10,762 nucleotides of DNA from Chloroflexota bacterium (GTDB taxonomy: Bacteria; Chloroflexota; Dehalococcoidia; Lucifugimonadales; GCA-002694895), in NCBI GenBank assembly GCA_002694895.1, contig NZNN01000001.1:1-10762 (forward strand), in the 5' to 3' direction. The notes beneath the pieces are model-generated. The model was not told the DNA's origin and did no database searches. It saw only the letters and a program-made list of their open reading frames with translations. Below, in pieces: positions 1 to 7,563 of this stretch (position 1 is the first letter of the stretch; each line of letters starts with the position of its first letter). The position numbers and the translations under genes were made by a program.

Positions 1-101
1 CTATATTCCTGAAAAAAATTGAGAAAATCACTCCTCTTACTATAATAGGAGCATTTATGATAATTATAGGTATAATAATAATTATATTATCAAGGGCATA
101 A
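1..101 (+). CDS. C-terminal end of a multi-pass membrane protein, probably DMT/EamA-type transporter (partial)
   Basis: An open frame enters from the left edge (first complete codon at position 3) and ends at TAA 99-101. The visible 32 residues are a short basic/acidic stretch (FLKKIEKITP) followed by one very hydrophobic segment, with TPLTIIGAF then a run of isoleucines around a glycine, ending LSRA. This amphipathic linker plus a last helix with 'iGa..I..G' spacing resembles the tenth helix of EamA-domain drug/metabolite transporters. The family call rests on one helix, so only 'membrane protein' is secure. Its stop overlaps the next start by one base (TAATG), so purL translation is probably coupled to it. 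Confidence 0.55.
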   Translation, partial: IFLKKIEKITPLTIIGAFMIIIGIIIIILSRA

Positions 102-2305
102 TGAATAAAGAATTAGAAAAAAAATTATATGACTTAGCACTCAAGGAATCTGAATACAATCTTATTATAGATAAAATAGATCGTATACCTAATGATTTAG
201 AATTAGGACTTTTTGGTTCTCTTTGGAGTGAACATTGTGGTTACCAACACTCAAAGCCATTATTAAAAAAATTCAAATATACCAATTCAAATATTTTAGT
301 CGGGGCAGGATCACAAAATGCCGGAGCAGTAGATATAGGTGGGGGGTTAGCTGCAGTTTTCAAAATAGAATCTCATAATCATCCATCTGCAGTTGAACCT
401 GTACAAGGAGCTGCAACTGGAATAGGCGGAATAGTAAGAGATATTTTAGCTATGGGAGCTAGGCCAATTGCATTAATGAATTCTTTAAGATTTGGAGATT
501 TATCTTTAAATAATGATATACATATTTTTAATGGTGTTGTATCCGGGATTTCTGAATACGGAAATTGTATAGGTATTCCAAATGTTGGTGGGGAAATAAT
601 ATTTGATCAAAGCTACAACAATAATCCTTTAGTAAATGCATTTTGTTTAGGTATAGTAAAACATGATGAAATAGTTGAAGCTAAAGTTGGGGAATCTTCA
701 AACATATTAATTCTTGCAGGCTCACGTACAGGAAAAGATGGAATTCACGGGGCATCTGGATTAGCTTCACAAACGCTTGAAGAAGAATCAACTTCAAAAT
801 CAACAGTTCAAGTTGGTGACCCATTTATTGAAAAACTTCTAATAGAAGCTTGTCTAGAAACCATAAACATTGAAGGATTTGTTGGATTACAGGATTTGGG
901 AGCAGCTGGCTTAACTAGCTCTACAATAGAAGCAGCAGATAGGTCTAAAAAAGGAATAGAAATAAACTTAGATAATGTTCAACTCAGAGATAGTAGTATG
1001 TCCCCATATGAAATCATGCTATCAGAATCTCAGGAAAGAATGTTAATCATATGCAAGCCAGAATGTGAATCGAAAATAATAGAAATTTTCAACAAATGGG
1101 ATATTGAAGCTAATCAAATAGGGAAAGTAATTAATGAACAAATAATAAGAATTTTTCATAAAGATCAAAAAGTAGCTGAGTTACCTATAAAACCTCTTGT
1201 TGAATGCCCTACATATACTGTAAAACCTAAAGCCCCAAAAACAACTATACAAGAAACAAAATATAATAAAAATCTTACAAATAATCAATTGATAAACCAA
1301 ATCAATGAATTTATTACAAATAATAATTTATGTTCACGCAAACCTGTTTTCCAAAGATATGATCATCAGGTACAAAATAATACTGTAATACTGCCTGGAC
1401 ATAGTTCTGCTGGAATCAGAATTAAAGAAACTAATGATACTCTTCTTTTATCAACAGATGGTAACTCAAGATACTGTTCTTATGATCCTTATTATGGAAC
1501 TATTATTTCAGTGGCAGAATCTTGCAGAAATATAAGTACTTTAGGAGGCAAGCCTCTAGCAATTACAAATTGCTTGAATTTTGGTAATCCTGAAAAGCCT
1601 GAAATATATTATCAATTAGATCTTGCCACTTCAGCTCTCGCTGATGCGAGCAAATTTTTTGAAACTCCAGTAATAAGCGGCAATGTAAGTTTATATAATG
1701 AAACTCCAAATGGTTCAATAAAACCAACCCCTATAATTAGTACATTAGGAAAAATAGATGGCAATACACCTATTATCAAATCAGGATTTGCAAATAAAGG
1801 AGACATAGTAGGAATAATTGGGGTATCTAAGTTAGATCTAACATATGCTGCTTTAAAAGGTTCTGAATACGAAAACTTTTTTTATAATAATATAACTGGA
1901 ATCCCAACTATTGACCTTGATCTTGAAAAAAATGTTCAAAATATCAATCGAAAACTTGTAAAAAATAAATTCCTTAAATCTGCAAATGATTGTTCAGATG
2001 GCGGCTTAATCACTACATTACTAGAAAAATGTTTTATTAGTAATTTAGGGTTTGAATTCACTACAACTTTGCCTGAAGAAAAATTAATACCAATACTTTT
2101 TGGAGAATGCAATTCAAGGATAGTGATTTCAGCAGACCGGGATAATAAAATCAGCATTGAAAAAGAATTAAATAAAGAAAATATTCCATTTTTATGGATT
2201 GGTAAAGTAACAAATAAAAACTTAAAAATAAATAATGAAATCAATATCAATTTAACCGAATTAAAAAGCAAATGGTCAGCTAAACTGAATCATATTTCCC
2301 ATTGA
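101..2305 (+). CDS. purL: Phosphoribosylformylglycinamidine synthase subunit PurL (FGAM synthase, small type)
   Basis: Catalyses the ATP- and glutamine-dependent conversion of FGAR to FGAM in cytoplasmic purine synthesis. At 734 residues it is the short PurL form that works with separate PurS and PurQ subunits; neither is in this window. Visible family motifs are SLWSEHCGY (about 40-48), the glycine-rich region VGAGSQNAGAVDIGGG (67-82), ESHNHPSAVEPVQGAATG (90-107), GISEYGNCIGIPNVGGE, GASGLASQ, LQDLGAAGLTSS, YEIMLSESQERML, and in the second half VISGNVSLYNE (about 524) and NDCSDGGL (about 628). Both AIRS-like ATP-binding halves are present, so it looks complete. The ATG overlaps the preceding stop as TAATG; a weak AAGG lies 5' of it. 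It ends in TGA, and that stop is part of the -35 box of the next promoter. Confidence 0.97.
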   Translation: MNKELEKKLYDLALKESEYNLIIDKIDRIPNDLELGLFGSLWSEHCGYQHSKPLLKKFKYTNSNILVGAGSQNAGAVDIGGGLAAVFKIESHNHPSAVEPVQGAATGIGGIVRDILAMGARPIALMNSLRFGDLSLNNDIHIFNGVVSGISEYGNCIGIPNVGGEIIFDQSYNNNPLVNAFCLGIVKHDEIVEAKVGESSNILILAGSRTGKDGIHGASGLASQTLEEESTSKSTVQVGDPFIEKLLIEACLETINIEGFVGLQDLGAAGLTSSTIEAADRSKKGIEINLDNVQLRDSSMSPYEIMLSESQERMLIICKPECESKIIEIFNKWDIEANQIGKVINEQIIRIFHKDQKVAELPIKPLVECPTYTVKPKAPKTTIQETKYNKNLTNNQLINQINEFITNNNLCSRKPVFQRYDHQVQNNTVILPGHSSAGIRIKETNDTLLLSTDGNSRYCSYDPYYGTIISVAESCRNISTLGGKPLAITNCLNFGNPEKPEIYYQLDLATSALADASKFFETPVISGNVSLYNETPNGSIKPTPIISTLGKIDGNTPIIKSGFANKGDIVGIIGVSKLDLTYAALKGSEYENFFYNNITGIPTIDLDLEKNVQNINRKLVKNKFLKSANDCSDGGLITTLLEKCFISNLGFEFTTTLPEEKLIPILFGECNSRIVISADRDNKISIEKELNKENIPFLWIGKVTNKNLKINNEININLTELKSKWSAKLNHISH

Positions 2306-2328
2306 CATACATGCACTCGTGATATAAT
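2302..2328 (+). promoter_or_regulatory. Sigma70-type promoter for the zinc-ribbon/dtd pair
   Basis: A perfect TTGACA (2302-2307) is followed after 15 bp by a perfect TATAAT (2323-2328), preceded by TGA, giving the extended -10 form TGnTATAAT. The spacing is two short of the optimum 17, which the extended -10 may offset. The -35 box contains the purL stop codon (TGA 2303-2305). The expected transcript start is near 2335, leaving about 45 nt of leader before the ATG at 2380. This is the best promoter match in the window. Confidence 0.7.
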
Positions 2329-2357
2329 TTAACTTACTGAATTAAATTAGTTAAATT
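2326..2357. repeat. 9-bp inverted repeat in the leader of the zinc-ribbon gene
   Basis: AATTTAACT (2326-2334) and its exact reverse complement AGTTAAATT (2349-2357) flank a 14-nt spacer. The left arm begins inside the -10 box and covers the predicted transcript start. It could be an operator or a leader hairpin. Only one C/G pair is present per arm, so in DNA this AT-rich it may be chance. Confidence 0.3.
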
Positions 2358-2379
2358 TATTAATATACCTTCATAAATT

Positions 2380-2685
2380 ATGCCAACTTACGAATACCAT
2401 TGTAAAAAATGTGATATAAACTTTGATAAAAGACAAAGTTTTGATTCTAAGCCAATCGCACAATGTCCTAAGTGTAGTTCTGAATCACAAAGAAAATTTT
2501 CTGTAGTACCTGTTGTTTTCAAAGGCAGCGGATGGTATGTAAATGATTATGCTAAAAAATCTAATTCATCCACTTCTAAACCCGCTCCTGAAAAAACTTC
2601 TACAACAAAATCAAATTCTAAAAATAACACAAAATCTAAAACTTCCGAAAATAAAAACAAAGAAAGTAAATCAACAAAAAATTAA
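2380..2685 (+). CDS. FmdB-family zinc-ribbon protein
   Basis: A 101-residue small protein starting MPTYEYHCKKC, the hallmark N-terminus of the FmdB/CxxC_CXXC_SSSS putative regulatory family. Two CxxC pairs (C8/C11 and C29/C32) would bind one zinc. After the ribbon comes a conserved-looking FKGSGWYVNDY segment (about 48-58), then a lysine/serine/threonine/asparagine-rich low-complexity tail (about 60-101) that is probably disordered. The molecular role of the family is not firmly known; a regulatory or nucleic-acid-binding role is usually proposed. No Shine-Dalgarno is visible before the ATG. It is the first gene after the promoter at 2302-2328, and dtd follows after 15 nt, so the two are probably co-transcribed. 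Confidence 0.88.
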   Translation: MPTYEYHCKKCDINFDKRQSFDSKPIAQCPKCSSESQRKFSVVPVVFKGSGWYVNDYAKKSNSSTSKPAPEKTSTTKSNSKNNTKSKTSENKNKESKSTKN

Positions 2686-2700
2686 TGGTTGATTAATCAT

Positions 2701-3144
2701 ATGAAAGCACTACTCCAAAGGGTAACTAAATCCAGTGTAACTATAAATGAAAAAATGTTTTCAAACATAGATAATGGGTTACTTATATTAATTGGCATAC
2801 ATAAATCAGATGAAACAAAAGATATAAAATATATTGTAGATAAATGTATAAATTTGCGAATTTTTTCTGATAAAAATGATAAGTTTAATTACAGTGCCTT
2901 AGATATGAAATCAGAATTATTGATAGTCAGTCAGTTTACTCTTTATGCAGATGTTTCAAAAGGTAGGCGCCCAAGTTTCTTTGAATCTGCATCCCCTTTG
3001 GACGCAGAAAAAATCTACAATGAAACAATAGAAGAATTTAATAAAACTGGACTAAATATCAAAACAGGAGAATTTGGAGCAAAAATGGAAATCAACTTAG
3101 TAAATGATGGCCCAGTAACTATATTATTAGACTCAAAATTATGA
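2701..3144 (+). CDS. dtd: D-aminoacyl-tRNA deacylase
   Basis: Hydrolyses D-aminoacyl-tRNA (and mischarged glycyl-tRNA) to keep D-amino acids out of proteins; cytoplasmic homodimer. From ATG 2701 the product is 147 residues, the usual family length, and begins MKALLQRVTKSSV as family members do. Signature motifs are SQFTLYAD (77-84), followed by KGRRPSF, and NDGPVT (135-140), whose Gly-Pro supplies the chiral-proofreading element. A TTG four codons upstream (2689) is in frame, but the family N-terminus supports the ATG. No clear Shine-Dalgarno precedes it, so coupling to the preceding zinc-ribbon gene is likely. Its TGA stop overlaps the convergent miaB stop; the genes share 6 bp. Confidence 0.95.
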   Translation: MKALLQRVTKSSVTINEKMFSNIDNGLLILIGIHKSDETKDIKYIVDKCINLRIFSDKNDKFNYSALDMKSELLIVSQFTLYADVSKGRRPSFFESASPLDAEKIYNETIEEFNKTGLNIKTGEFGAKMEINLVNDGPVTILLDSKL

Positions 3145-4419
3145 ATTAATCACTTGCCCTTTCATAGCCCAAGGTCCAGCATAATCAATTTTAACATTTA
3201 CTATATCACCTTCATTTAATTCAGAAGTGTCAGTGTATATTATTTTGTCATGACGATTTCTTCCGAAGATTTTTTCTCTTCTTTTGCCTTCTATCATAAT
3301 CTCGGAAATCTGACCTGGTAATTTCGAATTGATTTCTCCTTGGATTTTTTCCTGAATATCATTTAAGGTTTTATATCTTCTTTGTTTGTCAGACATTTTT
3401 ACATCATCTTTCATTTTTCTTTGCGCTATTGTTCCAGGTCTTTCAGAATATATGGCTGTATGCAATTTATCAAATTTAATTTCTTCAATTAAATTTAAAG
3501 TGTCTTCAAAATCTGATTCTGATTCACCACAAAAACCAACTATAACATCTGCTGACATAGCTACATTCGGAATTGTATCTCTAATAATATTAATTAATTC
3601 AATATACTCTTCTCTTGAGTAACCTCTTCTCATTGTTTTCAAAATTTTATTTGACCCAGATTGGAAAGGTAAATTTATGCTTTCACAAACTTTAGGTAAT
3701 GATGCTATAGAATTAATTATTCTAATATCCATATCAATAGGATGAGAAGTTAAAAAACGTATTCTTTCAATACCATCAATTTCATGTAAAGATTCAAATA
3801 AATTAGCTAAGGTAAGATCACCTTGTAAATCATATCCATAAGAATCAACATTTTGCCCTAATAAAGTAATTTCTTTAACTCCATTATCAGCTAACTTTTT
3901 TACCTCGTCAGAAATAACAGGAATTTCTCTACTAACTTCTCGTCCTCTTCTATAAGGGATAATACAGAAAGCGCAAAATTTATCGCATCCATGACTTACA
4001 GGAACAAAGCTTGAAATTCTTGGTTTAACATCTAAATTAGATAAGCATCCTTCTTTATCAATTCCTTTTTTTTCATATAATAACTGAATTAAAGGTTCAT
4101 AATTTTGCGGTTGTAAAAATAAATCCACATCAGGAAATCTGGCTTCCAGATTATTTGTTTTTGGCCCTACCATACAACCCATAAGTACAACGATCTTTTC
4201 TTGATTTTTACGCTTTTCAATTGTTAACTGATCTACTTTTGCAGTCACTTTATCTTCTGAGCTTTGTCTCACAACACAACTATTTACAATTGATATGTTT
4301 GAATTCTGAATATCTTCAGATTCTTCAAATCCTACACTTCCAAGAGCAGAACTTAATCTCTCTGAATCAGCAACATTCATCTGACATCCAATAGTCCATA
4401 TAGAAAATTTTTCTGTCAA
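3139..4419 (-). CDS. miaB: tRNA-2-methylthio-N6-dimethylallyladenosine synthase
   Basis: Radical-SAM methylthiotransferase that turns i6A37 into ms2i6A37 in tRNAs reading UNN codons. With the start used here it has 426 residues. The N-terminal MTTase domain begins FSIWTIGCQMN and has the three cluster cysteines C12, C48 and C82; the radical-SAM motif is HGCDKFCAFC (C145, C149, C152); a TRAM RNA-binding domain covers about 366-424. No ATG is available. I chose TTG at 4419-4417 because GGAG lies 6 nt upstream; an in-frame TTG at 4431 would add MENK but contains that GGAG itself. The start lies about 20 nt after the CCA end of tRNA-Ser, with no good terminator between, so it may be read from the tRNA promoter. 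A TATAAT at 4438-4433 might give a second start. Confidence 0.96.
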   Translation of the reverse strand: MTEKFSIWTIGCQMNVADSERLSSALGSVGFEESEDIQNSNISIVNSCVVRQSSEDKVTAKVDQLTIEKRKNQEKIVVLMGCMVGPKTNNLEARFPDVDLFLQPQNYEPLIQLLYEKKGIDKEGCLSNLDVKPRISSFVPVSHGCDKFCAFCIIPYRRGREVSREIPVISDEVKKLADNGVKEITLLGQNVDSYGYDLQGDLTLANLFESLHEIDGIERIRFLTSHPIDMDIRIINSIASLPKVCESINLPFQSGSNKILKTMRRGYSREEYIELINIIRDTIPNVAMSADVIVGFCGESESDFEDTLNLIEEIKFDKLHTAIYSERPGTIAQRKMKDDVKMSDKQRRYKTLNDIQEKIQGEINSKLPGQISEIMIEGKRREKIFGRNRHDKIIYTDTSELNEGDIVNVKIDYAGPWAMKGQVINS

Positions 4420-4439
4420 TTTATTCTCCAAAATTATAA

Positions 4440-4530
4440 TGGCGGAGGGTAAGGGATTCGAACCCTTGGAATCCTATTCGAATTCGCACAGTTAGCAACC
4501 GTGTGCTTTAGACCACTCAGCCAACCCTCC
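4440..4530 (-). tRNA. trnS: tRNA-Ser (anticodon GCT), CCA encoded
   Basis: Class II tRNA, 91 nt. The acceptor stem GGAGGGT pairs with ACCCTCC, then discriminator G and an encoded CCA (4442-4440). The D arm is GGCTGAGTGGTCTAAAGC. The anticodon stem CACGG/CTGTG (one G-U pair) holds the loop TTGCTAA, so the anticodon is GCT, reading serine AGC/AGU. A long variable arm follows, then the T arm AAGGG-TTCGAAT-CCCTT. All arms fold cleanly. It lies between the moaE end and the miaB start, same strand as both. Confidence 0.97.
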
Positions 4531-4546
4531 TTATACTTGAATAACG

Positions 4547-4574
4547 ATATTATCAAATTGTATATATAATTCAA
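4547..4574 (-). promoter_or_regulatory. Possible promoter of tRNA-Ser(GCT)
   Basis: On the - strand, TTGAAT (4574-4569) and TAATAT (4552-4547) are spaced by 16 bp, with an overlapping GATAAT at 4554-4549 as an alternative -10. The predicted start near 4540 gives about 10 nt of 5' leader before the mature tRNA. The surroundings are AT-rich, so a weak match by chance is possible; position just upstream of a tRNA is the main support. Confidence 0.4.
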
Positions 4575-4584
4575 AGTAAGTTTA

Positions 4585-4604
4585 AGCTTTAATTAAGTAA
4601 AGCT
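4585..4604 (-). terminator. Weak hairpin at the end of the moaDE operon, possible terminator
   Basis: A perfect inverted repeat AGCTTTA - 6-nt loop - TAAAGCT lies directly at the moaE stop; one arm includes the AG of the TAG codon. The stem has only two G/C pairs and the following - strand sequence TAAACTTACTTT is a poor U-tract, so at best this is a weak terminator or a 3'-end protecting hairpin. It separates the five-gene operon from tRNA-Ser. Confidence 0.35.
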
Positions 4605-5022
4605 AATTAGGATTATCTGGGCTTCCTATCCAACTTTCACCATCTGAATAATATTCTTTTTTCCAGATTGGTACTGATTTTTTTAATTCTGATACTATAT
4701 ATTCAATTGCTCTAAAGCTTTCATTCCTATGCGGAGAAGATGCAATTATAAGTAAGCTTATTTCAGATATTTCAATTTTTCCTATTCGGTGTATAATTTT
4801 TAAATTATTCAAATCCCATTTTGAAATTGAAAAATCAGCTATTTCTTTTAATTTTAATTTTGCCATATCAATATAAGATTCATATTCAAGATAATCAACT
4901 GATTTACCCAAATTATTATCTCTGGTAGTTCCACAAAATATTAATAAAGAACCTGATGACGAGTCATTTGACTCATTAATATGCTCCTGTATATTGATAA
5001 TGTTTTCAGTAATAACAATCAT
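4603..5022 (-). CDS. moaE: Molybdopterin synthase catalytic subunit MoaE
   Basis: Large subunit of molybdopterin synthase, which with thiocarboxylated MoaD inserts two sulfurs into cyclic pyranopterin monophosphate during molybdenum cofactor synthesis; cytoplasmic. From ATG 5022 it has 139 residues, normal for the family. Motifs in order: GSLLIFCGTTRD, LEYESYIDMA, IIHRIGKIEISE, ASSPHRNESFRAIEYIVSELK and VPIWKKEYY, which carries the conserved active-site lysines. A TTG at 5028 is in frame, but GGAGG sits 6 nt before the ATG and would abut the TTG, so the ATG is preferred. That Shine-Dalgarno is made from the last codons of moaD, and moaD's stop lies 2 nt before the start. It ends in TAG and is the last gene of the operon. 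Confidence 0.95.
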   Translation of the reverse strand: MIVITENIINIQEHINESNDSSSGSLLIFCGTTRDNNLGKSVDYLEYESYIDMAKLKLKEIADFSISKWDLNNLKIIHRIGKIEISEISLLIIASSPHRNESFRAIEYIVSELKKSVPIWKKEYYSDGESWIGSPDNPN

Positions 5023-5024
5023 TA

Positions 5025-5270
5025 TCAACCTCCACTTACAGGTGGTATGAACGCAACTTCATCTCCATCATTTAATATAAAATCTTTATCCTGGTAAATT
5101 AAATTTACCGCTACCGCATACGATTTAACATTATCTTTAAATCCAGGTTCATTTTGATTCAAATTGCAAATCAAATCGAAAATATTTGAATTATCAGAAA
5201 GACTCAAAAAAATACTGTCTTTATTTAACTTTTCTTTGTGAGGTCCAAACAATTTAACTGTAATTTTCAT
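5025..5270 (-). CDS. moaD: Molybdopterin synthase sulfur carrier subunit MoaD
   Basis: Ubiquitin-fold sulfur carrier of 81 residues. Its C-terminal Gly-Gly is adenylated by a MoeB-type enzyme, converted to a thiocarboxylate and donates sulfur inside MoaE. The sequence starts MKITVKLFGPHKE and ends GDEVAFIPPVSGG, the canonical MoaD end, so it is a true MoaD rather than a truncated relative. The ATG overlaps the stop of the ASST-like gene as ATGA and no Shine-Dalgarno is visible, so re-initiation coupling is likely. No moaA, moaC, moeA, moeB or mog is in the window, so this pair sits apart from the rest of the cofactor pathway. Confidence 0.95.
   Translation of the reverse strand: MKITVKLFGPHKEKLNKDSIFLSLSDNSNIFDLICNLNQNEPGFKDNVKSYAVAVNLIYQDKDFILNDGDEVAFIPPVSGG
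5029..5033 (-). promoter_or_regulatory. Shine-Dalgarno of moaE encoded by the MoaD Gly-Gly codons
   Basis: The - strand reads GGA GGT TGA TA ATG. GGAGG (5033-5029) is the ribosome binding site for the moaE ATG at 5022-5020, with 6 nt spacing, and is at the same time the two codons for MoaD's functional C-terminal Gly-Gly. It decides the moaE start. Confidence 0.75.
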
Positions 5271-6367
5271 AAAATTTTTTCTATAAAATTATTATTATAT
5301 GCAGATACTCTAAAAATACCATTACTTTCTACACCAAGATGATCTTCTTCATAATGAGGGCTTATATATTCCCAAACAATATTTCCATTTATATCAACCT
5401 GAAAAATTCTACCAAAATTACCTTCTGTGATCATCACATTATCGTTAGGTAATTTTAATACTCCTGATATATATGGACTAAAAAAATTGAATTTCGGTTT
5501 GTCAGAATATTCCCAAACAATATCTTTACTTATAGGGTCTATTTCTATAATTCTAGAATAAGGCATAGGTTCATCAAATCTATGTACACCATTATCAAAT
5601 ATAAGTACATTTCCATTAGATAAAATATGAGGATCATGTTGTTGGGCAATTATTTCAGGCCCTATTTCCCATATAAACTTACCAGTTTTTTTATTTATTA
5701 ATGCAACTGTAGAAATATTTCTAAAACTAACCAAAACCTTGTCGTTTTCTATAGGGACAACTGTATTACCGTGGCTCCACTCATCTCGTGGATCATTAAA
5801 CGTTATTTTATGTTTATCAATATCAAGATGTTCAGTAGAATGCCATTCCCAAATTCTATTATTATTTTTATCAATTTCTATTAATACATCTGACCACATT
5901 TTCCCTGAATAATCTTCGGGAATCATTCCGCCTTGAACTTTAGCTGCTAAATTTTGATTTACTTCCTCTACAGCCAAGTATATTACTCCTCCATTATCAG
6001 TTCTTCTGGCATCATGATGTTGATAAACATCCTCATATTTAAATATTAATTCTGAATTTTTATCAAATTCAGCTATAATTCCACCTTTAAATCTTTCCCA
6101 TAAAGGAAAATCCACATCAGATTTTTTGTTTGATTTACCCATGTAAAACAAATTGCCATTAGGTAATAAATATCCATACAAACCAGGTGCCCAAGGTAAT
6201 TGCCATTGATGAACTATTTCTCCTTGCAGATTTATTGCATAAACTTCACCATTACCAAACATTGGGGCAAATAATACGACACAATCATAAGCTTTATTAG
6301 AATCTAAATAAGTAACTCCAGATTTTGTAATCCGCTTTCTTGTCTGACTTATATATTTGGATTCCAT
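5267..6367 (-). CDS. Arylsulfotransferase (ASST)-like beta-propeller protein
   Basis: A 366-residue protein related to bacterial aryl-sulfate sulfotransferases, which move sulfate between phenolic compounds without PAPS. Blade-like repeats recur with a 'φWEY/φWEW' core: GEIVHQW (49-55), NRIWEW (170-175), GKFIWE (229-234), KDIVWEY (281-287), GNIVWEY (328-334). Histidine clusters fit an ASST-type central site: QHHDA (116-120), EWSHGN (196-201) and QHDPH (243-247). Unlike the periplasmic enterobacterial enzyme, there is no signal peptide: the N-terminus (MESKYISQTRKR) is charged, so it is probably cytoplasmic. It may be a non-sulfotransferase propeller. The start lies 2 nt after the CoA-transferase stop, without an obvious Shine-Dalgarno; its own stop overlaps moaD. 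Confidence 0.78.
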   Translation of the reverse strand: MESKYISQTRKRITKSGVTYLDSNKAYDCVVLFAPMFGNGEVYAINLQGEIVHQWQLPWAPGLYGYLLPNGNLFYMGKSNKKSDVDFPLWERFKGGIIAEFDKNSELIFKYEDVYQHHDARRTDNGGVIYLAVEEVNQNLAAKVQGGMIPEDYSGKMWSDVLIEIDKNNNRIWEWHSTEHLDIDKHKITFNDPRDEWSHGNTVVPIENDKVLVSFRNISTVALINKKTGKFIWEIGPEIIAQQHDPHILSNGNVLIFDNGVHRFDEPMPYSRIIEIDPISKDIVWEYSDKPKFNFFSPYISGVLKLPNDNVMITEGNFGRIFQVDINGNIVWEYISPHYEEDHLGVESNGIFRVSAYNNNFIEKIL

Positions 6368-6369
6368 AA

Positions 6370-7563
6370 TTAATCACAACGAATAATTTCATCTGATACT
6401 AGTTGATTAATGTAATCATCTTCATAACCAAGAACATCAGATAAAATTTCTTTGGTATGTTGTCCTATGGTAGGTGCTGATCCAATTGTCATAGGAGTTC
6501 TACTAAACTTTATTGATTTCCCAGTAACATGGATTTTACCTGCAATCTTATCAGGCACTTCCACCATCATTTCTCTTTCTTCAATTAATGGATTAATACT
6601 AGCACCTACAACATCGTTGATTGGAGCAATAGGAACACTAAATTTATTTAAATATTCTACTGCTTCTTCTGTTGTTTTACTCTTAAACCAAGGGATCAGA
6701 CGACCTTCAATTTTTTTATAATTTTTTCTTCTGTCATTTCGCCCTTCAAAATTTGGATCATTAACCCAATCATCCCACCCTAGAGCCTCGCAACATCTTT
6801 CCCACATTTTTCTGTTTGTTGCAGCCATTAACACCCATCCATCTGATGTTTGATAAGCATTATCCATTCCCATTCCATTACCAGTTTTATCTTGAATTAT
6901 CCCATCCCCCAAAAAAGCACTAATAGGGATTTCATTAACTGTAAATCCTGTATCTCCTAAAGAAACATCAATTGCCTGGCCTTCGCCTGAAAATTCTCGC
7001 TCATGTAATGCCGCTAATGCTCCAATACAACCATGTAACGCTGTTATTCGATCTATTAATGGGAAAAAATTTCTTATAGGAGGGCCATCTGCAAAGCCAT
7101 TTAAAGACATCATTCCACCTAATGCCTGCCCCAACGGATCAAATCCTACTCTATCTTTATAACTACCTGTTTGCCCATATGCAGAAACATTGATCATAAT
7201 AATTTTTTTATTCAAAGCTTTCAACACCTCATAACCAAATCCCATTTTATCGATTGTGCCAGGCCTGAAATTCTGCAAAAAGATATCAGAATGTATAACC
7301 AATTCTTTTAAAACATGTTTCCCTTCATCAGTTCTTAAATTTATAGACAAGCTCTTTTTACCACTATTGTATTGAACCCAATATGCACTTTGGCCTCGCA
7401 CCACTGGAGCATTTTTTCTACTTTCATCTCCAGTCAAAGCTTCAATTTTTATTACTTCTGCCCCCATTCTTGCAAACATCAAAGCACATCTTGGCCCAGC
7501 CTGATAACGTCCAAGATCTAATACTCTTAAACCTTCCAATGGATATTTTTTTTGCGGTAACAT
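6370..7563 (-). CDS. CaiB/BaiF family (class III) CoA-transferase
   Basis: Moves CoA between a carboxylate and an acyl-CoA through an aspartyl-CoA intermediate, or in relatives racemises acyl-CoAs; substrate unknown here. The 397 residues are full length. The N-terminus PLEGLRVLDLGRYQAGPRC..MFARMGAEVIKIE (8-41), NSGKKSLSINLRTDEGK (66-82), NFRPGTIDKMGFGYE (98-112) and SAYGQTGSYKDRVGFDPLGQALGG (127-150) are classic family motifs. D171 in FFPLIDRITALHG is the expected catalytic aspartate. The start codon overlaps the crotonase stop as TAATG, with GGGAG 6 nt upstream. Next to a crotonase, it likely activates or shuttles an organic acid for degradation. Confidence 0.93.
   Translation of the reverse strand: MLPQKKYPLEGLRVLDLGRYQAGPRCALMFARMGAEVIKIEALTGDESRKNAPVVRGQSAYWVQYNSGKKSLSINLRTDEGKHVLKELVIHSDIFLQNFRPGTIDKMGFGYEVLKALNKKIIMINVSAYGQTGSYKDRVGFDPLGQALGGMMSLNGFADGPPIRNFFPLIDRITALHGCIGALAALHEREFSGEGQAIDVSLGDTGFTVNEIPISAFLGDGIIQDKTGNGMGMDNAYQTSDGWVLMAATNRKMWERCCEALGWDDWVNDPNFEGRNDRRKNYKKIEGRLIPWFKSKTTEEAVEYLNKFSVPIAPINDVVGASINPLIEEREMMVEVPDKIAGKIHVTGKSIKFSRTPMTIGSAPTIGQHTKEILSDVLGYEDDYINQLVSDEIIRCD

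Noticed and set aside
1936-2271. Open frame of 111 codons on the - strand inside purL
   Set aside because: Lies antisense to conserved PurL motifs such as SDGG; the hydrophobic composition is what the complement of AT-rich coding DNA gives.
2689-2700. Extended dtd start at TTG 2689
   Set aside because: Adds four residues before MKALLQRV, which is the usual family N-terminus; the ATG at 2701 is preferred.
4440-4530. tRNA-Ser(GCT) as a MiaB substrate, explaining the gene pair
   Set aside because: MiaB acts on i6A37 next to A36 (UNN codons); this anticodon ends in U36, so position 37 is expected to carry t6A instead.
6452-6721. Short + strand frames inside the CoA-transferase, purL and miaB genes
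   Set aside because: All are antisense to strongly conserved families and show no independent start signals.
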